From Tianweitania aestuarii (GTDB taxonomy: Bacteria; Pseudomonadota; Alphaproteobacteria; Rhizobiales; Rhizobiaceae): a stretch of 64,000 nt of DNA. The translations under genes and the position numbers were made by a program. The stretch covers positions 1 to 64,000 of the forward strand of contig NZ_JAFMNX010000004.1 in NCBI RefSeq assembly GCF_018457165.1, given 5' to 3'. Below, one piece after another: positions 27,369-35,114 of this stretch. The notes under the pieces are model-generated. The model made no database searches. It had not been told where the DNA came from and saw only the letters and a program-made list of their open reading frames with translations. Each line of letters begins with the position of its first letter. The first letter of the stretch is position 1.

Positions 27369-29366
27369 ATGAGCGACACGTCTTTCCACGTCATCGACAA
27401 CGAATGGATCGTCCTGAAGGACGGCACCCGCTTGGCCGCGCGGATCTGGATGCCCGATGCTGCAGAGGGGCAAAGCCGTGTGCCTGCCGTTCTGGAGTTT
27501 CTGCCCTACCGCAAGCGCAACGGCACAGCGCCTCGCGATGAATCCACCTATCCCGTTTTCGCAGCGGCGGGGATTGCGGGTGTGCGGGTCGATATTCGCG
27601 GTTCGGGAGAGTCCGACGGTGTCATCGACGGGGAATACACACCGCGCGAACTGTCCGATGCTGTGGAGATCATCGAATGGATATCGAGCCAGCCTTGGTC
27701 CAATGGCAGCGTCGGCATGATGGGCATCTCATGGGGTGGCTTCAACTGCCTGCAGGTCGCAGCCCTCAAGCCACAAGCGCTGAAGGCTGTCATTTCCATC
27801 GCATCCACAGTGGATCGCTACAACGACGACATCCATTACAAGAACGGGACACAGCTTTCTGCGCAGTTTTCCTGGGCTACGACGATGAGCGCTTATCAGT
27901 CACGTTCGCCTGATCCCGAGCTCGTTGGCGAACGCTGGGAGGATATGTGGCTTGAGCGGCTGGAGCACGAACCCTTCTTCATGGAGGAGTGGCTGTCGCA
28001 TCAAGCGCGCGACGACTTCTGGCGTCACGGCTCCATTTGCGAAGACTTCGATGCTTTTCCCGTTCCCGCACTGGTGATCGCCGGATGGGCCGACGGATAC
28101 CGCAATACGCCTTTGAAGGCCGTTGAAGGCATGCCTGAAAAAGCCAAGGCGCTGATCGGGCCATGGGTGCATAAGTATCCGCACTTCGCTTATCCAAAGC
28201 CGCGTGCGGATTTCCATGGCGAGGCTATTGCCTGGTGGCGCCATTGGCTTTGCAACGAGAAAACGGGCGCAGTCGACCTTCCGCAGGTGAGAGCTTTCAT
28301 TCTGGATGGCCCAAAACCCGCACGATGGCGCGAAAACGATCCCGGCTACTGGATTGCCAAGGAAACCTGGCAAAAGCCTGATATGCTGACCCTGAGCTTG
28401 GATGCTCACCGGCGTTTGCAGGAGAACCCTGCTTCGAGCGCAACAGGACATGCACCTCTGCAATCGCCGCTCGATACCGGAACGGCTGCAGGCGAATGGT
28501 TCACGCTGAAACCCGACGCAGAACTCGCTGGCGACCAGCGTTCGGATGATGCGGGCTCGCTCGTGTTCGAAAGCGATGTCTTGAGCGCGGAACAGGTTCT
28601 GCTCGGCCAGCCATCCTTGAATCTCATCCTGACGAGTGACGCACCGCTGGCAAACCTCGTCGCGCGCCTGGTGGATGTGCATCCCGACGGAACCGCCACC
28701 CGCGTATCTTACGGCGTGCTCAACCTCGCTCACCGCGACGGCAATGCAGATCCCCAGGCGTTGACGCCCGGAGAACCGGTGGAGATCACGCTGGTGCTCG
28801 ATGCCTGCGGCTATCGCTTCGCACCGGGGCACCGCATGCGGCTTTCCTTGTCGAGCGCATATTGGCCCACGATCTTGCCGTCGCCCTTCGATGCGACCCT
28901 GATGATCGACCTTGCATCGCTCCGGATCGACCTGCCTCTCTTGGGCGACCACCAGCGTATCGAAGTTCCGGAACCGGCAAACAAAGATCCATTGCCGTAT
29001 TACGAGACCGTGGAAGAGGGCGCCTCATCGCGTTTGATCGAACGCGATCTTCGTGAGGGCGTCACGCGCTACAAGGTCAGCGAAGACACGGGCCTGAACC
29101 GCCACCCTGGCAATGGTCTGGCGACACGCGACACGGTGGACCAGGTTTGGTCCATCAAGTCAGGCGATCCGCTGTCGATGACCGCCGAAGCCCATTATAC
29201 CTGCGAAGCCCAGCGCGATGGCTGGCAGACCAAGTCGGCTGGAACGCTGCGCATGTCCTGCACGCAAACCGAGTGGATCATTTCGGAAAGCAGGCAAGCC
29301 TATCATGGCGACCGTTGCGTCTTCTCGCGCGAACGCAGTGCTCGCATCCCTCGTGATCATATGTGA
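27369..29366 (+). CDS. CocE/NonD-family hydrolase (X-Pro dipeptidyl-peptidase-like)
   Basis: 665 residues with the CocE architecture. An alpha/beta hydrolase domain has nucleophile Ser121 in GISWGG and an RGSGES-type strand before it. A helical cap follows, and a C-terminal jelly-roll begins around residue 380 (FESDVLSAEQVLLGQPSLN). Family members cleave cocaine-type esters, beta-lactam side chains or acyl-peptides. The gene lies just after an orphan peptide-type binding protein, but a strong terminator separates them, so it needs read-through or its own promoter. The ATG at 27369 is family-typical. Confidence 0.88.
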   Translation: MSDTSFHVIDNEWIVLKDGTRLAARIWMPDAAEGQSRVPAVLEFLPYRKRNGTAPRDESTYPVFAAAGIAGVRVDIRGSGESDGVIDGEYTPRELSDAVEIIEWISSQPWSNGSVGMMGISWGGFNCLQVAALKPQALKAVISIASTVDRYNDDIHYKNGTQLSAQFSWATTMSAYQSRSPDPELVGERWEDMWLERLEHEPFFMEEWLSHQARDDFWRHGSICEDFDAFPVPALVIAGWADGYRNTPLKAVEGMPEKAKALIGPWVHKYPHFAYPKPRADFHGEAIAWWRHWLCNEKTGAVDLPQVRAFILDGPKPARWRENDPGYWIAKETWQKPDMLTLSLDAHRRLQENPASSATGHAPLQSPLDTGTAAGEWFTLKPDAELAGDQRSDDAGSLVFESDVLSAEQVLLGQPSLNLILTSDAPLANLVARLVDVHPDGTATRVSYGVLNLAHRDGNADPQALTPGEPVEITLVLDACGYRFAPGHRMRLSLSSAYWPTILPSPFDATLMIDLASLRIDLPLLGDHQRIEVPEPANKDPLPYYETVEEGASSRLIERDLREGVTRYKVSEDTGLNRHPGNGLATRDTVDQVWSIKSGDPLSMTAEAHYTCEAQRDGWQTKSAGTLRMSCTQTEWIISESRQAYHGDRCVFSRERSARIPRDHM

Positions 29367-29529
29367 GGTTTGTTGCACGTCGTTTTTCCAGTCTCGAGCG
29401 CTCCGCAAAGGGTTTGCGGGGCGCAATGGAATGGCCAGAAGAAGGTGGTAAACCGGTGCCGGACTGAGTGAAGGCAGCCAGGTGCAGAGCTCCTGCCTCA
29501 CCAACGCGCCATCGGCGTCTCAAGGCCGG

Positions 29530-30423
29530 CTATGCGGCAGCGTTTACTTGGGTTCGGGCTTGTCGAACGTCGCGGGCGGGGGGCTGGCCGAATATGCGGC
29601 CGTATTCGCGGGTGAACTGCGGCACGCTTTCATAGCCGACGCCGTAGGCGGCTGTGCTGATGGTTTCGCCTTGCGCGAGCATGCGGCGGCGCGCTTCGAT
29701 CAGCCTGAGGTGCTTCTGGAATTGCAGCGGCGACAGTGAGGTGATGCTGCGGAAGTGAACATGGAAGGCGGACAGGCTCATGCCGGCGACGTCTGCCAGA
29801 GCCTCGACCTTGATCGTTTCGGCATAGCGTTCGCGCAGGAGGGCGACGGCCTTTGCGATGCGTTGTGCGTGGCTGTCGGTGATGCCCAGTGCACGGATCG
29901 CGCCTCCGTGACGTCCGCTTAAAAGCCAGTAATGCAGCTCCTTGCTCAATTGTGGCCCCAAAACGCCGAGTGCGTCGGGGCGGTCGAGCAAACGAAGCAG
30001 GCGCAAGGCTGCGTCGGCAACCTCCTGTTCGGTGGGATCGACGCGCACCGGCTGATCCGCTTCATACGGCACCGCGCCTATCTGGCTTACCAGGCTGGCG
30101 ATGATGGTGGCATCGAGTTCGAGAACGAGCGAATAATAAGGCAAGGCGCGGCTGGCCGTCGTGATCTGGCTGACCGTCGGCACATCGGTGGTGATGAGGA
30201 GGGAGTCGCCTGCACCGAAGTCGAAGCTGCGGCTGCCCATCGTCACCCGTTTGGAGCCTTGCAGCACCAGCGCGACAAGCGGCTTGGATATAGCGTATTG
30301 CAGCATGGTCGGCGCTGTTTCGCGCAGAAGCACCAGCCCTTCGATCGGCGTGGCGGCGACCCCGGAGCGATCTGCGTGCGCATCGGCATAGCGCCGGGCA
30401 TGATCTAGGAGCTGATCTGTCAT
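29530..30423 (-). CDS. AraC-family transcriptional regulator
   Basis: 297 residues: an N-terminal AraC_N-type domain (GVAATPIEGLVLLRET) and a C-terminal double helix-turn-helix (VEALADVAGMSLSAFHVHFR, then YGVGYESVPQFTREYGR). The ATG at 30423 is chosen over a TTG nine codons earlier. It is divergent from an SDR gene 130 bases away, a common pairing in which the regulator activates the oxidoreductase. The ligand is unknown. Confidence 0.9.
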   Translation of the reverse strand: MTDQLLDHARRYADAHADRSGVAATPIEGLVLLRETAPTMLQYAISKPLVALVLQGSKRVTMGSRSFDFGAGDSLLITTDVPTVSQITTASRALPYYSLVLELDATIIASLVSQIGAVPYEADQPVRVDPTEQEVADAALRLLRLLDRPDALGVLGPQLSKELHYWLLSGRHGGAIRALGITDSHAQRIAKAVALLRERYAETIKVEALADVAGMSLSAFHVHFRSITSLSPLQFQKHLRLIEARRRMLAQGETISTAAYGVGYESVPQFTREYGRIFGQPPARDVRQARTQVNAAA

Positions 30424-30553
30424 GGAGTTTCGGTAGCAGGATGCGAGCAATCCGGCAACGTGTTTGGAGTATCAGGCAAGTTTTCGGGATGATCGCGCAA
30501 CAGGATCAGCGCGATTCGGTGCATATCACCGGTGACACCAACCGGAGGCATCC

Positions 30554-31309
30554 ATGACCACACTTTCTCTCGTTACCGGCGGCAGCCGTGGGCTCGGCCG
30601 CAACACGGCAATCAGCATCGCGCGACATGGCGGTGACGTGATCCTGACCTATCGCAGTGGCAAAACGGGCGCCGAGGCCGTTGTTGCCGAGATCGAGGCG
30701 CTGGGCCGCAAGGCGGTGGCGTTGCAGCTTGATACTGCGGATGTGTCGACCTTCCCGGCATTCGTGGACGCCGTTCGCGCCGCGCTGCCCGACACCTTCG
30801 GCCGCGACACGATCGACCACCTCGTCAACAATGCCGGCCATGGTGAGATGGCAGACTTCGCCAACACCACGGAGGAGCAGTTCGACGCGCTGTTCAACGT
30901 CCATGTGAAGGGCGTGTTCTTCCTGACGCAGAAACTGCTGCCGGTGCTGGCCGATGGCGGGCGCATCGTCAACTTCTCGTCCGGTCTGACGCGCGTCTCG
31001 TTCCCCGGTTTTTCCGCTTATTCGGCCGCAAAAGGCGCGGTGGAAATCCTGACCGTTTATATGGCGAAGGAGCTTGGCGCGCGCGGCATTACCGCAAACA
31101 CGGTTGCTCCCGGCGCGATCGAAACCGACTTCCTAGGTGGGGCGGTACGCGACATTCCCGATTACAACACGGCGTTTGCGAGCATGACGGCACTCGGCCG
31201 CGTCGGTGTGCCGGATGACATCGGCCCGATGGTGGCGAGCCTGCTCGGTTCGGACAATCGCTGGGTCAACGGCCAGCGCATCGAAGTGTCGGGCGGCCAG
31301 ACCATTTGA
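30554..31309 (+). CDS. SDR-family NAD(P)-dependent oxidoreductase
   Basis: 251 residues with TGGSRGLG at the N-terminus, NNAG in the middle and the catalytic YSAAK preceded by the serine in NFSSGL; the C-terminus carries the usual V-N-G-Q-R-I-E-V-S-G-G. It is a classical SDR alcohol/ketone oxidoreductase with unknown substrate. GGAGG precedes the ATG. It is divergent from the AraC gene and followed by a strong terminator shared with the convergent monooxygenase gene. Confidence 0.9.
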   Translation: MTTLSLVTGGSRGLGRNTAISIARHGGDVILTYRSGKTGAEAVVAEIEALGRKAVALQLDTADVSTFPAFVDAVRAALPDTFGRDTIDHLVNNAGHGEMADFANTTEEQFDALFNVHVKGVFFLTQKLLPVLADGGRIVNFSSGLTRVSFPGFSAYSAAKGAVEILTVYMAKELGARGITANTVAPGAIETDFLGGAVRDIPDYNTAFASMTALGRVGVPDDIGPMVASLLGSDNRWVNGQRIEVSGGQTI

Positions 31310-31310
31310 C

Positions 31311-31353
31311 GGAAAAAGGGCGGGTGCCGCATGTTTGGCACCCGCCCTTTTCC
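31311..31353. terminator. Bidirectional rho-independent terminator
   Basis: A long stem (AAAAGGGCGGGTGCC pairing with GGCACCCGCCCTTTT, 8-base loop) with A and T runs on the two sides. It can stop transcription of both the SDR gene and the convergent monooxygenase gene. Confidence 0.85.
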
Positions 31354-31393
31354 TTGATGGTGCGCAGCACCGGCATGCGTTCCGAAGATCAGC

Positions 31394-31762
31394 TCACTCG
31401 GTGCAGATGCCGGGCACAGCAACGCGTTGGAACAGGTGCGGCGAGGCAACCGCGCTTGCAGGATAGTCGGTCAGCTTTGCCTGGAAGGCCGGGTTGGTGA
31501 ACGCGGCGCGAAACGCGTCAAGGCTCTCCCACACCGCAGAATTAAAATAGGCGGGGCTCGAACCGAGGGCCCGATGCAGCTGGGTGGAGATGAAGCCCGG
31601 CTGCGCCTTCATGTAAGCGGCATCGACCGCCCAGGCGGCAAGAAAAGCATCCTCGTCCGCGGCGTCAATTGTGAACAGATTGCCCAGGACGATCGGCCCT
31701 TCGTGGGACAGTCCCAGCTGCTGCTGGATCGGAAAAGCTGGGTCGAGCGGTTTCATCTGCAT
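31394..31762 (-). CDS. Antibiotic biosynthesis monooxygenase (ABM)-domain protein
   Basis: 122 residues containing one ABM-type ferredoxin-like domain (PIVLGNLFTID, then the YMKAQPGFISTQLHR and YFNSAVWESLDAFR strands). ABM proteins are small dimeric enzymes acting on quinones or haem-like compounds, or are stress-related. The start follows AAGGAG by 7 bases. It is divergent from a MarR gene, with two matching operators in between, so it is probably derepressed by the MarR ligand. Confidence 0.85.
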   Translation of the reverse strand: MQMKPLDPAFPIQQQLGLSHEGPIVLGNLFTIDAADEDAFLAAWAVDAAYMKAQPGFISTQLHRALGSSPAYFNSAVWESLDAFRAAFTNPAFQAKLTDYPASAVASPHLFQRVAVPGICTE

Positions 31763-31777
31763 GGCGAGGCTCCTTAA

Positions 31778-31795
31778 TTGACAACGTGCTGTCAA
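31778..31795. promoter_or_regulatory. MarR operator candidate 1
   Basis: TTGACAACGTGCTGTCAA is an 18-base imperfect palindrome (14 of 18 symmetric bases). It lies just upstream of the monooxygenase Shine-Dalgarno and shares TTGACA...TGTCAA arms with the site at 31806. Centre-to-centre distance is 28 bases, close to three DNA turns. Confidence 0.65.
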
Positions 31796-31805
31796 CATGA
31801 ACTGC

Positions 31806-31823
31806 TCGACAGCATGCTGTCAA
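31806..31823. promoter_or_regulatory. MarR operator candidate 2
   Basis: TCGACAGCATGCTGTCAA contains the perfect 14-bp palindrome GACAGCATGCTGTC (31808-31821). It sits 18 bases before the chosen marR start, so binding would repress marR itself. It has the same arms as site 1. Confidence 0.65.
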
Positions 31824-31841
31824 TATGCTCTTTTCACGGAC

Positions 31842-32360
31842 ATGACATGTTCCTCCGATCGCGATCTGGCACCCGCCACACCTGATGATGTGACCGCGTT
31901 GATCTTGCGCATCTTTCGCGCGAACGGCGCGCTGCTTGCTGCCGGCGATCAGCTGGTGGACGGGCTGGGACTGACCAGCGCGCGGTGGCAGCTTCTCGGT
32001 GGCATTGCCGATTGCGAAGAGCCGCAATCGGTTGCTCAACTGGCGCGTGAGATCGGCGTCACGCGCCAGTCCGTGCAACGGATCGCCAACGAACTGGAAA
32101 GCGAGGGGGTGATCGCCTATCGGCCTAATCCCCGACACAAGCGTGCGCAGCTGGTGGAGCTGACAAGTCACGGCCGCGAGGTGTTCGAGAAGTCGATGAC
32201 GCTTCAGCGCCCCTGGGCAGCCGGGTTGGGACGCAAACTCACTTCCGCACAGGTCACGGAAGTCTGCAAAACGCTGGACGCGTTGCTGACGACCCTTAAG
32301 GAAGATGGGGACGCAACCGCAGGCGCGACGGACGCAGACGTTCTGCCCGGGACGGGTTGA
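31842..32360 (+). CDS. MarR-family transcriptional regulator
   Basis: 172 residues with the MarR winged helix (SARWQLLGGIA, then QSVAQLAREIGVTRQSVQRI and the wing around YRPNPRHKRAQ). The ATG at 31842 is preferred because an in-frame ATG at 31797 lies between two operator-like palindromes and would place them inside the gene. It is divergent from the ABM monooxygenase. The C-terminal 20 residues are alanine/aspartate-rich. Confidence 0.87.
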   Translation: MTCSSDRDLAPATPDDVTALILRIFRANGALLAAGDQLVDGLGLTSARWQLLGGIADCEEPQSVAQLAREIGVTRQSVQRIANELESEGVIAYRPNPRHKRAQLVELTSHGREVFEKSMTLQRPWAAGLGRKLTSAQVTEVCKTLDALLTTLKEDGDATAGATDADVLPGTG

Positions 32361-32453
32361 AGGACAGCCGGCGTTGGCGGGGCTGCCGCACGTCCGGCTG
32401 TTACCCGCCAAGCCATGCCGTCCGCGATACTGTGGGACGGCATCGGATCCGCT

Positions 32454-32885
32454 TTACGGCTTGAAGTCGGTGACGCCGAGATGCGTTTCGAGGTCGATCG
32501 GCACGGACACATGGTCGTGGAAGATGCGCCAGCTGCCTTTGAACTTGCGGTAACACAGCGTTTCACGGGTCCAGAGGTCGATGGCCTTGCCACCCACGGA
32601 GGCCGCGAAACGGGTAAAGCCGGTCGAGAAAGCAAGGTCACCGGAGCAGTGGATCCGGGTGTCGGCTCGCTCAAAGAGGGGGTCGGCATCGAACATCTCG
32701 AAGAAGCGCTGCCAGTGGGCGCGGAACGTGTCCCAACCCTCAAAGCTGAACGGCGGCATTACGTCGAAGGCGAGGTAATCGGAGCCGGGATAATAGGTGT
32801 CCATGATGCGATCGAGATCGCGCGATTGAGCAGCCTCGAGCCATTCGGTCCTGAGCGCCTCGATCTGTTGCTGGTCGCTTGTCAT
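32454..32885 (-). CDS. NTF2-like (SnoaL/DUF4440-type) protein
   Basis: 143 residues. The order of a helical N-terminus (EALRTEWLEAAQSRDLDRIM), a central strand region and the closing W-R-I-F-H-D-H-V-S-V-P strand matches NTF2-like proteins such as SnoaL and ketosteroid-isomerase relatives. These are small dimeric enzymes or ligand-binding proteins. AAAGGA lies upstream of the ATG; 54 further open codons upstream overlap the end of the hydrolase gene. It is 65 bases downstream of that gene on the same strand, so probably co-transcribed. Confidence 0.8.
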   Translation of the reverse strand: MTSDQQQIEALRTEWLEAAQSRDLDRIMDTYYPGSDYLAFDVMPPFSFEGWDTFRAHWQRFFEMFDADPLFERADTRIHCSGDLAFSTGFTRFAASVGGKAIDLWTRETLCYRKFKGSWRIFHDHVSVPIDLETHLGVTDFKP

Positions 32886-32950
32886 GTCGGTGTCCTTTCG
32901 TATTGCGCGGAAAAGTCTGGATAAATTGCGTGGTCGATCGTTGAGCGTGA

Positions 32951-33901
32951 TCAGGCCATGTGCCTGTCGAACCAGGCAATCATCGGCTCCGGTCGGCGCT
33001 GGAACTCGAGGTAGCCGTCCCAGCGTTTCGTCGTGTCGCGGATCCAATGAAGCGCCTTGTCTTCGATGGGGATGGCATCGAACGTCGCCTGAACGTCGGC
33101 CGGAGTGGTCAACGCGTCGTCATGGACCTGATAAACAAAGGTCGGCGTTTGGACGCTGCGCGCCCAAAGGTTGGGTGACATCTGGTTGAAGGTGAGGCTC
33201 GCGGCGAGTTGGATTTCGCGATCGAGCTGATCGAGACGCTCGCCCAGCCCCATGCCCTCCAAAGTTCGCTTCATCACCGAGCCGACCGAGAGTGGCTGGC
33301 ACAGCACCATGCAGCGCACGTCGTCGAAAAAGCGCGGCTGGGTATGAACGGCGTAGAGGTTCGCGTTCGCGCCATTGCAGCGGGAGAACAGGCCGACAGC
33401 CATGTTCCTGAGATCTTCACGGCTACGCACATAGAGCAAGGAGCCGATTACGTCCCGCGCCTGGTAGCGGCCGCCACTGTTCAGACCACCATTGCCTGTT
33501 CCGCTCAGACCGAAATTGCGTTCGTCGTAAGTGAGCACATTGTACCCGGCCTCGTGCAGGATGCGGTAGTCGGCGACATAATCGACTTCGAACGTGTTGC
33601 CGCTCGCAGCGCCAAAGCTTCGCCATGGCTCAAGATGCGACGGAAAACCGTAGCGGTTGAACATCATGGGATGATTGCAGATCACGAGGCGATCGGATCC
33701 CGTGCGAGGAATGAACCAGGCTTCGAGGGGCACGCCGTCCTGTGCCGGGAACGTCACGTCCTCATAGTCGAGCCCTTCGTCAGCGGGCGTGCGGAGAACC
33801 GGCGAGCGGCTCGGATATGCCCATCCATGCGCGATTTCCTTGAGCTGGCGCGCGATGTTCTCTTCGGACAAAGGCTGGTTGTGGGTGATGCTGTCGGCCA
33901 T
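32951..33901 (-). CDS. Alpha/beta hydrolase with probable cysteine nucleophile
   Basis: 316 residues. Strand and turn order is that of alpha/beta hydrolases (LVICNHPMMFNRYG as the oxyanion region, YDERNFGLSG before the nucleophile strand). At the nucleophile elbow the sequence is FSRCNGAN, placing Cys175 where Ser is usual. Cys at this position is known in dienelactone hydrolase (GYCxGG). The acid and base are probably in YQVHDDALTT and the final RHM. GAAGGAG lies 9 bases before the ATG. It is divergent from a LysR gene 97 bases away. Confidence 0.8.
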   Translation of the reverse strand: MADSITHNQPLSEENIARQLKEIAHGWAYPSRSPVLRTPADEGLDYEDVTFPAQDGVPLEAWFIPRTGSDRLVICNHPMMFNRYGFPSHLEPWRSFGAASGNTFEVDYVADYRILHEAGYNVLTYDERNFGLSGTGNGGLNSGGRYQARDVIGSLLYVRSREDLRNMAVGLFSRCNGANANLYAVHTQPRFFDDVRCMVLCQPLSVGSVMKRTLEGMGLGERLDQLDREIQLAASLTFNQMSPNLWARSVQTPTFVYQVHDDALTTPADVQATFDAIPIEDKALHWIRDTTKRWDGYLEFQRRPEPMIAWFDRHMA

Positions 33902-33998
33902 GAGCGGCTCCTTCGATCTGTTCGCGGTAGCGGCTTGTTCTCGACGCGTTCTACGACGCTCTTCCCATGCGCTGAATGACGTTGTACGACTGATCGCC

Positions 33999-34958
33999 AT
34001 GCAATTAACGAATGATCCGGGCTTCGGTCATGTTGACCTGCGTGCCTTGCGCTTCCTTTTGGAGGTTCTCACGCGGCGCAACGTGACCCGTGCCGGAGAA
34101 GCAATGGGTCTGAGCCAGCCGGCTGCGAGCCGGCTTCTTGCGCAACTCAGGCATGCCCTGGGTGGCGATCCGCTGCTCGTGCGTGCGGCAAGTGGTGGAT
34201 ACGCCCTGACCGCACGCGCAGCCGAACTGCTGCCGAAGCTGAAGCAAGCCATCGCGGCAACGGATCAGGTCTTCACCCGACCGGTGTTCGATCCGCAGAC
34301 GTCTGAGCGCTCGTTTCGCATTGCAACCACCGATTACGGTGCGGCTGTGGTTGTTCCCTCCCTTGCGCGCGCCTTTCACGCGAAAGCGCCAGGGCTGTCT
34401 CTCGAACTGTGCGCGTGGAGCGGCGATACGCTGAGCGACCTGGAGGAAGGGCGGGTCGACTTTGCGCTATATACCGACGAAGTGCTGCCTTCAGGTTTTC
34501 ACCAGGTGCCGCTGTTCGAGGAGGGGTTCGCCTTTCTTCTGCGCGAAGACCATCCCATTCTCGCGAAGCGCGATCGCGCCGGTCATATAGCGCCGGCGGA
34601 ACTCGCGGCGCTCCCACGTGTCGTCATGCTTTATCCCGATGGAACCGGGATCGGGGTGGACGATCCGTTGGCGGCTTATGGGCGGCCGCTTGGTCCGGGC
34701 GACCTGCGCACGCCGCACTTCTTGTCTGCTCCACTCGCCGTCAGCCTGTCGGATTTCGTTCTGTGCGCTCCGGCGCGCATGGCGAGGCTCGTGGCCGCAT
34801 CAGGCAATCTGGCCGTTGTGGATTTTCCGGAGGCGGAACCGATCACCTACTGCATGATCTGGCATGATCGCGCGGACATGGACGCGGCCCTGAACTGGGT
34901 CAGGACGCTGCTGAAGACCCTTTTCCATACGCATTCGCCGGCTTCCGACGGCGCCTGA
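33999..34958 (+). CDS. LysR-family transcriptional regulator
   Basis: 319 residues with an N-terminal HTH (VTRAGEAMGLSQPAASRLLAQL) and a NodD/LinR-like substrate domain. The ATG at 33999 is the family-typical start (about 12 residues before LRALRFLLEV); earlier in-frame ATGs lie inside the divergent hydrolase. It probably regulates the hydrolase/NTF2 pair on the other strand. I see no clear ribosome site, so initiation may be weak. Confidence 0.85.
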   Translation: MQLTNDPGFGHVDLRALRFLLEVLTRRNVTRAGEAMGLSQPAASRLLAQLRHALGGDPLLVRAASGGYALTARAAELLPKLKQAIAATDQVFTRPVFDPQTSERSFRIATTDYGAAVVVPSLARAFHAKAPGLSLELCAWSGDTLSDLEEGRVDFALYTDEVLPSGFHQVPLFEEGFAFLLREDHPILAKRDRAGHIAPAELAALPRVVMLYPDGTGIGVDDPLAAYGRPLGPGDLRTPHFLSAPLAVSLSDFVLCAPARMARLVAASGNLAVVDFPEAEPITYCMIWHDRADMDAALNWVRTLLKTLFHTHSPASDGA

Positions 34959-35114
34959 GAGCGTCGCCAGAAAGGGCGGCCGGCGCGAGGTTGGGTAGAA
35001 GAGAAAGGGAATGCGACTAGGTAAGTGCCCACGGTACGGGGAAGATCGCATCCTTCGCAGGATCGCCCTGATCCATATTTGAGCACCTGAACAATCCGAG
35101 CGGGAGAACACACA

